From Porogramme epimiltina (taxonomy: Eukaryota; Basidiomycota; Agaricomycetes; Polyporales; Polyporaceae), in assembly GCA_900155495.1 (NCBI GenBank), contig FTLJ01000193.1, positions 1 through 51,091 on the forward strand: DNA of 51,091 bases. The letters run 5' to 3'. A model generated the notes under the pieces. That model was not told the origin of the DNA. It ran no database searches and saw nothing but the letters and a program-made list of their open reading frames with translations. Both the position numbers and the translations under genes were made by a program. Positions 10,388-23,430 of this stretch are shown here, piece after piece (positions within the stretch are counted from its first letter, which is position 1; every line of letters starts with the position of its first letter).

Positions 10388-13300
10388 TCAATGCCAGACG
10401 GGCTTTGCCGCGCGGGTAGTGCCAGGCTTCCCGTTTACAATGGCCTTGAAGGCTTTCCGGACAATGGTGATGGTCTTGTGGTTCTGCTCCTGGCTAGTTG
10501 GAGCAGGCGTGCTCATAAATGCGCCGAACTCATCGATCGACGACGAGCGACGGATGTCTTCACTCGACACAGGCGGTGGCATCTGACGCTTCGTCGTGTT
10601 GAAGAACTTCTGGCTGCGCCTTGCCATCGAGGACTGAGGGCGGGTAATGTTCTCGACGGGGGCGTTGGCGTTATACGACTGGTAGCCCTTCCCATTCCGC
10701 TTGACGCCGGTGGTGGACATGAGGAACCTAGGACTCATGAGCTACAGAATCTCACAAGGAAAGATAGCAACTTACCGGTCATATACGCCCTCGAGTTGCC
10801 TTCTTGCAGGCGTGTCAAGACCAACGGAGCTCTTAGCGGGAAGCGTCCTTGGGGGATATGACTCCACATGAAGCGGAGAAGCAGTGAGCTCATCCTTCTG
10901 CCTCGGTGGAGTCGCCTCGTGCATGCTTTCCTCCACGCGCGACAGTACCGGAGATGATGCAATGAACAGGCGTTTGTCCACCACAGTCGACAGCCTCGGT
11001 GGTGGCGTGGGCTGTGAGACTGCTCGGGTCTTCATTAGCTGTCTGTCTCGGAAAGGAGGTGATGTGAACTTACGGCGCTCCAATTCGAATTCGAGCTTGG
11101 TGATGGGAGTAATGGGACGGAGGAGATCACCGTGGCTCCTCGACTTCTCCCTCCTCTTCGACGGCGACAAGTCGAGTTCTAAACTCTTCGTGTTCCGTCC
11201 TGTCTCAGGCGATCGCGTCACGACAGTCGCTCGTCGCCTCCTTGTGGGTGTCTGAGGAGGGGCAATGACTGTGCTGGGGCCAACCGAGCCTGAGCGTGCA
11301 GGAGATTCCGTGATGGGAACCGCGTCCAGGATCGAACTCGGCGCCTCGGATGGGATAGTCGGCAGAGTCTGGTTGATGGAGAAATGAGTCGTGTTGTGGT
11401 AGGAGGGGCTCGGGAGAGGCGACATCGACGCGGCACTCCTGTCCATCGAGAGTATACTAGAGTTACGTGCGTAGGCGTCCGGCTCGAAATCGTCGATGAA
11501 GATTTGGTGAGCAGCGAGCATCTTGCGGGGAACCCTGTTGGTCTTGCCAGATCGGCTGTATGACGAACGGCGGGAGACAGGGGCGATTGGCAGAGCGGCA
11601 GGTACGGCGGGTACAGAGCTCGTGGAAGCTGCGAAGTTCTGGCGAGCCTCGTCTACTACCCCTATATTCGTTGACCGTAAGTTGTTGTGCCTTTGGTAGG
11701 AGAGAGGATCGCTTCGACTCACTCTCCACGTTCTGGATCCATAGAGTCAAGCGATCCGCTTTGTTCTCCTCTTGCTCCTCGCGCACATCCTCCCAAGAGG
11801 GTTGCTCGCTGAGACTGCGAGAGTCGTCGTCTGCATCACCGGAACCAAGAGTCAAAGCCGGCGTTGATCTTCCAAGCATTTGTGTTGACGACTTGTACAG
11901 GCGCACAGCGTTGTCTAAGATACTGTTAGCACAAGGTGACCTAAAGGACACCTAGTGACAAACGTACCAATAGACATCTTCAAGCCCTGCTTGAGGACGC
12001 TGATATTTGACTCATTGGCCCGTGTTGGAGATGTCGGCGTCACCGGAGGCTCCGCGGGATCTACACAATGTGTCAGCCGAATTGCAGTTTCGATGAGCAA
12101 GGAAACTTACCTTCAAACAATGGGCTCAATGGGGAGTTGGCCGGAGGGGTCAGTGAAGGCCCGACACTGATCTTCGGCAGAATGTACTCCCGCTGCCGTG
12201 GCCGCACAGGTTGCACTCGAACCTCGCAAATCTCTGCCTCGTCCACTTCCTCCTCCGCTTCGGCCTCTTCCTCCTCTCTCTCCTTCAGCTCAGCTAGCCG
12301 TTGCTGCCTCTCCGCCTCCACCCTCCGCCGCTCACGCTCCCACTCTCTCTCACGCTGCCTCTCCGCCTCCCGCTCCCGCTCGTGGTCCTCCTCAGGCTCG
12401 GAGTCCACCTCGCGCATCCTCGACATCTCCCTCAGCCGCTCGCGCTCGCGTTCCCACTCCTTCATGCGGCTCCGGACAGAGTCCTTGCTCGTGTCTGCCG
12501 ACAGGTTCTCCTTGTCCTGACTCCTGCTGGTCTTCTCCGCCTTACGTGCGGGCGCAACGGTGGCGCCGACGTTGCCATCTACCGTGACGTCGCGCAGGGC
12601 CTGGCTCCGGCGCCGCTCGCCCTTCTCAACTTGATGAGCGTGCGCATTCTCCTTCGATGGCTGCCCGCGGAGGGTGCTAGGAGGGGTGCCTGTGGGAGAG
12701 CGTGGGCCAAGGGGCTTGCGCGTTCCCCGTACAGACTTGTACGGTTCTGGAGAGGCATTCTCCTTCGCGGCGGAGCTGAAGGTGGTGGTGGAGGCAGGTG
12801 GGGAGTGCTTGATTGGGGAGAGAGCAGAGAAGACGGTGGGCATGGCGTTTTGCCTCTTCGACTGGGCGACGCCGCGAGCTACAGTCACCACATTAGTATT
12901 CCGCCAGAGAACGATGGTTATAATGCGCACCGTCGGCTTGAAGTTGGAGTTTAGGCTGAGACTGAGAGCGAGAGTGACCGTGGCCAGAGCGTGAGGATGC
13001 CGCCTGGGCGTCCTTCTTGACAACGGTCGCGTTCTCCTTGTCACTAGCCGCAACTTTCTTCTCTTTGTCTGTCTTAGCCTTCTCCTTGCCTGCGCGAGAG
13101 GACCAAGGGAGGTTGACGTCGAGTAGCTTGGACACGTCCTTGTCGAGCACAAGAGATGAACTGCGTGAGTGAGCCACGCTGGCTGATTTCCCTTTGAACA
13201 ATAACGTAAGCCGGACTTCTCTCATGTCCGCTACATTCTAAAATACAGTACTCACTGTGTCCGTGAGTGGGTGCCTCGGTCTGTGTCCAGTAAGGATCCG

Positions 13301-14475
13301 CCATCGCTTGAGACGCCGTGCAGCGGAGGTCGGCGTTGGGGAGAACCATTCGCCGGAGCAGTTTCTCCATGCCTTTCGACATCTTCCATGTACCAACCCA
13401 CTTGCCCCGGAGGGTGCGTGCCCAGTACTTCTCCAAGTCCGCTTTCGTCGAGAATTGTTCTCCGTCTGAGTGTTCGAATGGTGTCCGGCCGATCAAGATT
13501 TCAAAGAACGTAACTCCTAGCGACCAAACGTCCGACTTGCGAGTGTCGTGGGGGAGTCCTCTTGCACGCTCGGGGGAGAGATACTACGCGCGTTAAGAGA
13601 AGAGGATAGTCAGGCTCAGCGTGCGTAGAGGCGGATATTAGACTATACCTCTGGAGTGCCATATGACAGGTTGCTATGGAATGCTTCCGAAGATTGGATG
13701 TCATACCGTTCTGCGAAACCGAAGTCGACCAGAACGGGCACATTCTCGTTCGAAAGCAGGATATTCGCGGGCCTGTGGAGATTAGCATCCCGTTCACAGC
13801 AACTAGGCTACGTGAAACGAGGATCTCACTTTATGTCGTTGTGCACAACACCGTGCTTATGGAGGAACTCAACCCCCGACAACAACGAGCGGAACCAGTC
13901 CTTGGCATGTGATTCAGAGACTTCGACAGTGATAAGGCGAGGATGGTACGCCCTGAAAGCGCGTTAGCAGTGTTTCACCTTGGATGAGATGAATGAAGGG
14001 GATTTACATAGTAATCAGGGCATAAGAAGGCGTGATGATAAAGGAGTAGAACGGGATGATGGAAGGGTGGGGCTCATGTTTCAGAGACCGGACAACCTTC
14101 ATTTCGTTCCATCTACGTGAAACAGCTCAGCCACAGGCCCGTGCCACTTCTATAGTGATACAAAGAACATACAGCGACCGTACTCTTGCTGCGGTGGTGG
14201 AAGTCTTGGATCTATGGACGAGCTTGACAGCAATCTTGTTGTCTTGAAGTTGGCTCGACGAGGACTCGCCCTTTGGACGGCATACCCAGACACTTCCCCA
14301 GTTCCCGAAACCAATCTGTATGAACAGCATGAGCCACGGCGCGTCGCGGGTACGGGGGTGCGCCCGCGGCGAAAGTACGCACTTCTTCAATGAACTGAAG
14401 CCTATCTGCCAAAACTTGGTCGGAAATAGAGAAGATGTCGGTTGCCTCCTGGGGAGGCTGCGGGGGCGGAATCAT
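10388..14475 (-). CDS. Ser/Thr protein kinase with long disordered tail
   Basis: Twelve exons join in frame: 14383-14475, 14173-14315, 14008-14112, 13830-13952, 13649-13772, 13256-13583, 12931-13191, 12111-12878, 11968-12060, 11723-11914, 10776-11661 and 10388-10733, giving 1153 aa. The kinase domain is N-terminal. The glycine loop IGFGNWGSVW starts at residue 32, the ATP-binding Lys62 is in IAVKLVHR, the catalytic loop is HNDIKPANIL (Asp153), DFG is at 171-173, and GTPEYLSPE and DVWSLGV follow. The catalytic motif is HND rather than HRD. The remaining ~850 residues are Ser/Pro/Lys-rich, with a strongly charged Glu/Arg helix (around 12.25-12.47 kb) and RRSS-type phosphosite clusters. It resembles fungal CAMK-like kinases, but I cannot name an orthologue. 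Two acceptors are not CAG/TAG (caaag before 13191, catgag before 10733). Confidence 0.88.
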
Positions 14476-15213
14476 GAGAGTGGAGAGCGAGCACTTATGT
14501 TACAGACAAGAGGAGCAAGAAGAGACAGGAAGCGGAGACGACGTGGGCGATTGGGGCGGCGAGGGGGAAGTTGGAGGTCAAGGACGCATCACAGTTGAAG
14601 CTCGCTTACCTGCGAGAGTCGAACATGGGCGGCCGTGAGAAGGGAAGTCGCCTAACACGAGGCGTGCCACAACCGCGTACCGCGTCGCGTCGCGTTGCCG
14701 CTCACGCGACCGCGTTCAACTTGGCCCTCTCTCACGATCATCAAGACAAACGCGCCGGCGCCGCGTGCAGTACACTCCCCCAGCGCATACCCCGCACAGT
14801 GAGATAGGTGCGGTGCAAGTCGGAATATGCACCTACGCGACACAAGGACTCCAGCCTCAGGTACATTCCAGACATCAGGCACCCTGGAGCCATAGCGGCC
14901 ATCATACCTCGAATTTCCCTGGCGAACGCCACATAAACATGGCAGAAAGTTTGTCGGCCCCGAGATTACCGGACACACCCACGCTCTACCGCCTCCGCCA
15001 CGACTGTTCAGACACAACCATTCCATCTGCCATAAGCTCGTATGGTAGTATGTGCATGGACACGAGGTGAGGTAGAGAGGAAGAGGAAGATTATATAAGC
15101 TCGATAGCGGCTAGTCAGGAGGAGCGTACAGTACAAGTGACGGTAAACATGCAAGACATAAAAATACAAATGAGCGCACAGTACGAGTCAAGTGTTCCAA
15201 TGTCAGAAGTAGA
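14476..15213. other. Intergenic: kinase promoter and MLP1 3' end
   Basis: The left part must carry the kinase promoter and 5' UTR, and the right part the 3' end of the nuclear-basket gene. No coding structure or RNA gene was recognised. Confidence 0.45.
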
Positions 15214-18200
15214 CTACTGGGGGGCGGGAGGGTCACCACCAACGCGATTTCGGCGTAGAGCGACCGGGCCACCACCGCCTTGTTTCTGGCGCTTGGCGGC
15301 TGCGTCGTCGCCCACGACGTCACCTTCCCGCGTGCGCTTCGCCCCACCTGCGTTTGCGGCAGCGGCGTCGGCGAGAGCGGCAGCCGCACCTGGTGCTCCA
15401 CGTCCAGCGCCGGGAGCGGCTCCCCTAATGGACAGGCCTCTACCTGGAGCGCCACGTCCACGGGCAGGAACATTCGACGTCCTGGGGCCCGGTGCAGGCG
15501 TGGGTTTTGCTGGAAGCGATGTAGGAAGAGCAGCCTTGGGAGGTGCAGGAGGAGTACCTGCGGCAGCGGCAGCAGGGGGTGCGGTAGAAGCGGATGTGCT
15601 CGCGGCTGCTGCGGGAGGTGCGGATGGCGTGGCTGTGGGGGCGGAAGTGGAAGGAGAGGCGGGTACTCCGTCAAGAAGACGCGCCTCCAGCTCTTTGATC
15701 TTGGCTTGGGCCTTGATGAGCTGCTGGTCCTTAAGCTTGGCACGAGCACCGACTTCTTTTCGTCCACTTTCGATAGCAGCCTCGATGGCCTTCGCATGTT
15801 CTGCCTGGATCTCCTCCTTGTAGGCGGCAAGGGCGGCATCCACCGCCGTTTGTACGTCCGGTGAAGCAAGCGCTACCCCAGATTTGGCAGCTTGAGCCTT
15901 CGCGGCATCTACAGCGGCCTTGAGCTCTTCCTCGTGCTTCTTGGTAAGACGCTCTTCCAAGGCGCGTAGTTCCTCTGCGTGCTTCGCAGCAGCATCGCTA
16001 GAACCCTGCGATGTAGCAGCTTCCAGCTGAGCGCGGAGTTTCTTGATCTCCTCCTGCTCTGCTAAACGGGCCTTGCTGAGGTCATGAATGCGGGAGGTGT
16101 ACTTGCCCTATGTAGCGAAGTGAGTAATCTGCTATGGTCGCATGCACATGTAAGCGCGTACCGAGGCCTGACGCGATTCCTGGACCTCTTGGTTGGCTTT
16201 GGCGACCTCCTCACTCATGGTCTGTGATACTTATCAGACCGCTGTTGTATACGCGACCAGGGAAAAGCTTACTTTGGCACGAGCTTCGGCCTCGTCACGC
16301 GCTTTGGTCAACGTCGCTTTTTCTGCCTCCCACTGCGCCTGAGCGGCCGCGTCCGGCGCTGCCGTGTTTTCGCCCGCTGACGTCCAGGTTGCCTTCTCGG
16401 TGAGGAGACCATCTCGTTCCTTCCGAAGCCGCTCCTAGGGGTAGACATTAGAATCAGGACCAGCCGCTGGGGAGAGAACATACTAGTTCAGCGACTTGCT
16501 CGGCTGTCTGCGCGGATGCAATAAGCTGGGAAGCGCGTTCGTCAGCAAGGGCCTGTTCAAGGGAGGCCTTCTCCTTCTTCAAGGTCTCCAGCTCTTGAGC
16601 CAGGGCCGGATCAACTGGAGCATCAGCCGCCGCGGCCTGCTGCGAATTGGCCTTGACTTCCTCCAGCTCCTTGGTGAGCTGTTCGAGATTGCCTTTCAAC
16701 TGTAGAAGCTCCGCGTCCCGACTAGCCCAGCCTCTCTTGGCCTTCTCGTTATTCTCCTTTCCAAGGTCTATCAAACGCTTGTTCTATGGGCCATCTTAGC
16801 GAGCGACAAACGTCATAAAAGAAATCTTACTCACCCTCGTGAGAAGCCCCTCAATCCGCTCAGCATGCGCCTGGACGGTGGTTGTGAGCTCGGCGTTCTG
16901 CGCCTCAAGCTTAGTGATTTCATCCTTGAGCGACTGAACCTCCGCAGGATCGATGCGGTCGTACTGCACAAGGAACACTACGGGTGAGCGTCGAAGACAT
17001 TACAACACGAGCGAACCGACCTTCGTAAGGAGCTGCGTGTTGCGCTCTTGCCACCTCAGACTCTCGCTCTCGAGGGCCTTGATCTGCTGGTCCTTAGCCT
17101 CGACCTCGGCCTGCGCGACACGAAGTTGTTCCTTAACGGGTTCGACTTCGTCCGTGACCTTGCGCAAGTCGGCCTCCAGCTGACGAGCACGCTTAGAGTA
17201 CGTGTCACAATCACTGCGAAGCGTGGCGTTGCTTTCGCGAAGGATGGCAACTTGGTTGATCTTCTCCGCAAGTTGGCTGTGCTGAGCCTCAGAGACTGCC
17301 GCTTGAACGGCACGCTCGCGCTCCTGTGAATTGAATAATCAGTGACAGAAAACCTCACAAGCGAGTCAAGATACACACATCTGAGAGAGACTTGCGAGTT
17401 TCCTCCAGCGACTGAGAGACATGGTCGATCTGCGTCTTGAGACGTGTGGTCTCCTGCTTGCTAAGGTCCAGTTGAAGCTCGATGATCTCCTTCTCTTTGC
17501 GGAGGTAGGTGACCAAGGATCGAAGTTCCGTGAGCTTAGTATCGTTGTCATCCATAGGATCCCCTTCGCCGGACTCCGTGGCGGTGGAAGTTGCCGCCTG
17601 TTGGATACGGGCGGCGCGCGTGCTCACAGACTCCAGGTGATGGTGAAGGAGCTTGTTCTGCTCGTTGAGATCTTTGCACCTAAGTTGGAGATCGGCGATT
17701 TCCTTGTCAAGGGCTTCGCGTTGCTGCTGCCAGCTGCATTCGGAGCTTGCAAGCTTAGCCTGTGCGGTCTCGGCAGCTGCACGAGCTTCCCGGGCAGCGG
17801 TCTGGCTTTCCTTGAGACTGAACTTCAGCTCCTGGACGGCCTTGAGGGCTTCAGCGTGTGCAACGACCTCCTTGGAGTAACGTTCCTCGGCGGCCTAGAC
17901 CAAAGGTGAGTGTCCAAGTAGCATAAGATGAATTATCGTCGTCCCCCACCTTTGCGCGCTCCTCTTGCTGGTGGATCTCTGCTTCCCAAGTGCTGCGGTC
18001 GCTCTGAGTGTTCTGGGCGGACGTGCTCATGTCCACAATAGTATCTTCCAGGGTCTTCTTGTCGTTGACCCAAGCCACGCGGTCCTGGTCGAACTGACGT
18101 TGAAGGTCGATGTTCGTCTGCGTGAGTTGGCCCAACCTCTCCTCGGCAAGGCGAAGTTTTTCTTCCAACGCCTCCAAATCAGACTGACGCTTAGCGAGCT

Positions 18201-21200
18201 CAGCCTCGGTGGATGCCTGATACTCGTCGTGCGTGTTGCTCAGAGCTGCGAGAGCGGTCTCGCTCGCCTGGCTAATTTCCTGGAACTGCTGTACATGGCT
18301 GCGAGCAGCTGCCAAGTCGACCTCAGCGACCTTTAATGCGGCACTGTGTCATGTTAGTTAAGATATACATCTATCCAATGACTTGGCTACTCACCGAAGC
18401 TCGGCAACCTCCGCCTCTAGCTGTTGCTCACGGGAAAGATCCTCATCAATGCGTGGGGAGATGCTTTCCGCACCAGGCACACGGCGCTCGTACACGGCTA
18501 GCTTCTCCTCGTTGCCTTGGAGTTGCCGTGACAGTTGTTCAACGCGCTCCTCGAGGTGCTTCTTGCTCGTTTCGGCAGCGACCAAGGACTCGCGGGTCTT
18601 GCTAAGGTCTTGTGTCTGTATATATCGAATACTAATCAGTGAGGTTCGCTCATGAAGGCACAGTCTATACTGACCGCCTTCTCCACCTTGCTCTGGAACT
18701 CCTTAAGCTCGATGTCTTTCTGGAGCGTCAAGCGCCTGACAGACTCTCGCTCTTGAGTGAGCTGGTTCCGGAGATCATGACTGTGATACGTGATGAGCAT
18801 TCTTCACGGCGCAAGAAACACTAAAACATACTTTTGATTTTCCATGAGCTGTAACTGACTTTCCATGCGGCGACGATCGTTCTCCCCGGAACGTTCGAGA
18901 TCGTTATGCATTCTCTGGACGTTGGCCATCAAGTCGGAGAGATGCGAGCGCTCCACTGCAAGAGTCTTATTCTCATTAACGAGACGGGTTTGAATGCTCT
19001 GTAACAATGCGTTAAAGAGACAATCACTGTACACAACCATGTAAACTTACCTCCCAGATCTTCTTCTCAGCGCGAAGATTGGCGCATTCATTGCGCAGTT
19101 GCTCGAGCAGGCCATTGCTCGCGATCAAGTCCTCAGACATGCGGTTGCACTCAATGTCAACACGCGTATATTGATCGTAAAGCCCTTGGTTGCGTTTGAC
19201 CAAGTCGTCGTTCTCGCGTTTCTGCATGACGATCTGGTCCTGGACCATACGATGACGTTCTGCCAGAAATGCCTCAGTTCGTAGTTCGGGGTGCATCTGG
19301 CTAGAATCATACCGGTGAGGACCTCGATCTGCGCATTTGCCTTCGCTAACGCTGCGTTGAGCTTGCTCGCTTCCCTCTGGGCAAAGAGCGACTCCTCGCG
19401 GAGGCGGCTCGAGTCCACGCCCATCTCCGTCCGGTATGTCTCAAACTGCTTTTGCACCTCTTCAAGCTCCTTCGCCATGTCGGAAGGCTCCGCAGTCTGG
19501 CCGTTGATGCCGTTTGCCTGGTGGGATACGACTCCGGACGCCTGCTGGCGGTTGAGCATATTGCGAAGGGTGTCGCGCTCCTTCTTATATGCATCAATCG
19601 TGACCTCGCTGTTGCGCTTGTGACTTTCGAGCTGCTCTTGGAGCTGCTTAATCGCCTCGTGCGCCTCCTGGACGGCCTCGCGCTGCTCTTGCTCCAAAAC
19701 CTCCTTGTAATCCCTCTCCTCAGATTCAAGCCTCGCACCGAGCTCCCGAACGATCTTAAGGAGCTTCTGGTTCTGTTCTTGGAGCTGAGGAATCGAGCGG
19801 AAGAGGACAAGGTTGTTGGTGATGACACTCTCGATGTCGACGGCGGGTTGAGTGGTGTCATCTTGCTCGAGGACTTCGTCGGACGGGATCGAAGCGTCTT
19901 GTTGTCGGCCAAGCTCCTTGAGTAGGGTGCGAAGCTGCCTGCCAAGGTCTTCAAGTTGCTTTCCGAGGAGCTCGTTCTCGCGCGTGCTCTTCTGCAGCTT
20001 CTGACGATTCTCTTCAGCGACATGGGCGAGCGCATCGCGTTCAGTGAGGGCGTGCGAGAGCTGCGAAGATAACTGCGATGCCTCCGACTGTAATCGCTCG
20101 TATTCAGCCCGCTGTTGAGAGAGGATGGGAGCCTAGAAGGAATATGTTTAGCCTAATCCGACATGCTGCACATGCACCACACACCCTTTCTTCAATTTGA
20201 GCGAGCACGGACTGTAGCGTGCGATCCATGTGGTCGTATTCTGCGCACTTGCGAGCGAAATCCTCCTGGAGCTTGACGTAATCCGAGTAGACCTCCGTGA
20301 ACGACTTGCCACCCCTCTGCGCGCGACTAGCCATTGCCACCGTGGGGCTGAGACCGCTGATACCCTGCGACAGGATGTCGGGAGTCGCGCCGCCACGCAT
20401 GGGGGTGGAGATGCCGCGGGCTGGCGTGCCTGGCGTGCTGATCGAGCCCGCAAACACGGGGACCGGGAACTCACCGCGGTCCATCCTGTCAAGGACGGCC
20501 TGCAGTTCCGCCACCCGTTTCTCCGCATCCTCCGCCCGCTGCCTCTGGTTCTCGATATCCTCGCGCAAGACTGCCTCTCGCCTCTCCGCCCTTTCGTTGA
20601 CACTCGCAAAATCTTTTTCGAAACCGTCAACCATGGATTTAGTCGTAGCTTCACGGTCTTCCATCATGGCCACTAAACGCCTGAGGTTCGCCGCTTCGCT
20701 GGAGTAAGTCGCCTCCTGTTCTGCAAGCTGGCCTTTCAGATCTTGGATACGCGTCAGAGCCTGCGTGAGTTGATGGGACTGCGAGGTGTGTGCGGACTGG
20801 AGAGCCTTAAGAGTGCTCTCAGTCGAGGCGTGATTCTGTGCCAGGGAATCGTGTGCTGCTTGAAGTTGAGCAAGTTCGGCATGCTTGGTACGGCGGTACT
20901 TCGCGAACTCTTCCGACCGCGCGGCGAGGTCAGTAGCACTTCGTTCCGCGTCGGTCTTCGCCAGCTCAAGTTGTTGCGTGAGCGATTCAAGTTTGAACTG
21001 AGGTAGGAGTTAGTATATACAATAATACTTTCGACGGCTCAGCAGTACGACACGTACCTTCGTTGACGTTTCCGCAGATGTCAACTCCCGAACCTGGCGC
21101 TCCAAGCTTTGGTGCTCCTGGCGCGCCTGCTTAAGGTCTGAGCGAAGAGTCTGAATCTCCGTGTCGCGCTGGGCAGCATCCTCCTGCAGCCGGCTAACCA

Positions 21201-21775
21201 CACCCATGAGATCGCGCTTCTCGCGTTCCGTCTCCTCTACACGCTGCCGGAGGGTCTGGGCCTCTACCGAGGACGATGATTGTGTTGTCGACAGGCTGTC
21301 TAGGCTCGCCTGCAGCTGTGTCCGCTCCGCGGCTGTACACATGGACGGTCAGAACTGATATCGTGACACGACGTAACCACGCACCAAGTGCATCCTTCTC
21401 CTGCTTCACCTGAGAAAGCTCCTTCTGAACCCTATCCAAAACGGTCTCCATTCCTGAGGTCGCGGTTTCGCGGTCCTGGATGGCCTGGTCGAGCTCGACA
21501 TCCTTCCGCTCAATGTCGGCACGCGTCTCTTCAAGCTCGCGTTGCACGAACTCCGTTTGCTCAACTTGTTCAACAAAGAAACGATAAACGGCAGCGATGG
21601 TTTCCGGGGAAGGGTTGGCTAGGTTGACGTCAGGGAGTTTGGCGGTCAGAGCCTCGAGGTTAATGTCGTCAGGAAGGTCCACCGCGAATACGGCGGGAGA
21701 GTTTTCCCGGGTCGCAGTGTCCTGGGAAGCAGCGGCCGCCGCCGCTGCTTTGCTTTTTCGGCGCGTCTTCATCAT
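15214..21775 (-). CDS. MLP1: Nucleoporin TPR/MLP1-like coiled-coil protein
   Basis: Sixteen exons join in frame and give 1919 aa: 21385-21775, 21058-21332, 20185-20997, 19313-20132, 19051-19259, 18832-18998, 18675-18780, 18395-18615, 17950-18343, 17379-17894, 17021-17323, 16835-16963, 16484-16783, 16273-16434, 16162-16221 and 15214-16107. Almost the whole protein is heptad-rich coiled coil dense in Glu, Gln, Lys and Leu, as expected for the TPR/MLP1 filament of the nuclear-pore basket. A non-coiled Pro/Gly segment (STPGTPARG) interrupts it near 20.4 kb. Typical family stretches are ITNNLVLFRSIPQLQEQN and YDRIDPAEVQSLKDEI. The C-terminus switches to Ala/Pro-rich sequence with RGRGAPGRG motifs and a basic KRTREG...KRQK signal that probably drives nuclear import. 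Length matches the family (about 1700-2400 aa). It is divergent from mob2, 280 bp apart. Its role, known from the family, is basket scaffolding and mRNP surveillance. Confidence 0.93.
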
Positions 21776-22055
21776 GACGGGTCGTAGACCCAGGAGGGAG
21801 AGTGTACAAGGCGGGCAGTCAGTGTGGCGCGTATTACCGCTGGGCGGCGCGTGCGTGTTTGTCCGTATTTGGCAAGAGCTTTGAATTCAAACACGGACAA
21901 ATACCACTTGGCACATACGCCAGTCACGTGCGCTCGCATAACTCGACTGCACGTCGCGAAGGCGTTGCAGCTCGTAGCCATTCGCCAACACATCCTTTCG
22001 TGTCTCCCTTTTACCATCTGCTTCTATCTGCTCACTGGGATAGTGCTCGCACGCG
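21776..22055. promoter_or_regulatory. Shared divergent promoter, MLP1 and mob2
   Basis: Only 280 bp separate the two ATGs, so the two promoters must overlap. No strong TATA box was seen on either strand. This is inferred from gene layout only. Confidence 0.5.
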
Positions 22056-23109
22056 ATGTCGTTCTTCAATTCTATTGGGTAAGTATTCCGTGCGCACACA
22101 GCAGTCCATCGATGCTCATCGCGGCGCACGTTAGCCGTTCTATGCAGCGTAACCAGCGCCCTCCTAGACGCTCTACAACGCCTACGTCCGCCAACTTCCC
22201 TTCCACAGACTCGCTGCCCCCACCAACGCCCACGAGCCCGTCAGCGCAGAAGCCCCTCTACTTATGCAGCCCATTCGTAGAGGCAGCGCTCGTAAAGGGC
22301 AACTTCAAGACTATCGTCATGCTCCCGAAATATGCGGATGTTATGGAATGGGTGGCAGTCAACAGTGCGTGTCTGACATTTACTCTTTGCGTTAGCACTC
22401 CCCCCACTCTGATAATTGTCACTGCTGCCCATCCGCCATCTCTCCCGCAATGCTCCTACAGTCTTTGACTTCTACACAAACCTCAATCAATTCTACGGCG
22501 TGCTCTCTGAGTGCTGTACAGCGAGCTCATGCCCGTCTATGGCTGCCGGCCCCAAGTGAGTTGCTGTCACGATCGCGCGGCTGTTCCTTCTTGATCGTGT
22601 GCTCATGCTATATGTCAGCCTAAACTACACCTGGATCAACCAGGACCGCAAGAGCGTACAGCTCCCTGCACCCACTTATATTGACTACGTCATGACGTGG
22701 GTGCAGAACCTCCTCGACGACGAGACCGTCTTCCCCACAAAGTCCGGTGCGTACTAGGCGCGTTCCGCGCTCCCCCCACTCCGTCTCATCGCCGCGTCTA
22801 TCTCCTCCCTCTTCATCACCGTCCGCGTTTCCAGGCCGCGACTTCTCGCAGAACTTCCCCTCGACAGTCAAGCACGTCTACCGCCAGCTCCTCCGCGTCT
22901 TCGCGCACCTCTACCACGCGCACTACGAAAAAATCCTCCACCTCCGATCGGAGGGCCACTTCAACTCGCTCTTCGCGCATTTCCTCGCCTTCGGAAGGGA
23001 GTACGAGCTCCTCGAGGTCAAGGACATCAAGGGCCAGCCGGGTGCCATCGTCGGCATCGGCGCGCTCTGGGAGAAGTGGAAGGAGATGGGCATTCTCGAG
23101 TCCTCGTAA
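22056..23109 (+). CDS. mob2: Mob2-like NDR kinase activator
   Basis: Five exons, 22056-22078, 22135-22364, 22462-22555, 22619-22746 and 22835-23109, give 249 aa. The Mob1/phocein fold is clear. The Zn site uses C103 and C108 (CTASSC) and the His pair in AHLYHAHYEK. Diagnostic blocks are PLYLCSPFVEAALVKGNFKT, FDFYTNLNQFYGVL, LPAPTYIDYVMTWVQN and FPTKSG. The PLYLC-PFV and PAPTYIDYVMTW blocks match fungal Mob2 better than Mob1, so the partner should be an Orb6/Cbk1-type NDR kinase controlling polarity and cell separation. A ~40-residue Ser/Thr/Pro-rich N-terminal extension precedes the fold. The first coding exon is only 23 nt. Stop-to-stop distance to the convergent DCAF4-like gene is 321 bp. 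Confidence 0.92.
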
Positions 23110-23430
23110 GCCCCTCTTCCATGGGCATGTATATTCCGAGGGACCGGGATCGTAGTTGTAGCGTGCGGGACGCACATATAGACATGGGATGCGGGACGGC
23201 GGATACAGCGGGGCAGGCTGGGTTTGCGGAGACGGCCGGTTCGTCGGGATACCATACCACCACCACACAAACACTCTTAACGCACAGTGACGTCTTCAGA
23301 ACGCATCTGACCCTGTAACATACATTATCGCGATCTGCCGGCTTTTAGTGAAAGGATACGGTTTTCATAGTCAGAGCATGTCTGTGTGCATCCAGAAACA
23401 TGCGCGTACGTGCGGTCTTCAAGCCTCTAT
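23110..23430. other. Convergent 3' flanks
   Basis: This is the 3' UTR region shared by the convergent mob2 and DCAF4-like genes. No further gene was seen. Confidence 0.5.

Noticed and set aside
12301..12954. Plus-strand frame of 217 codons
   Set aside because: Shadow of the charged repeat region in the kinase tail; repeated Glu/Arg codons read as Leu/Pro/Ser on the other strand.
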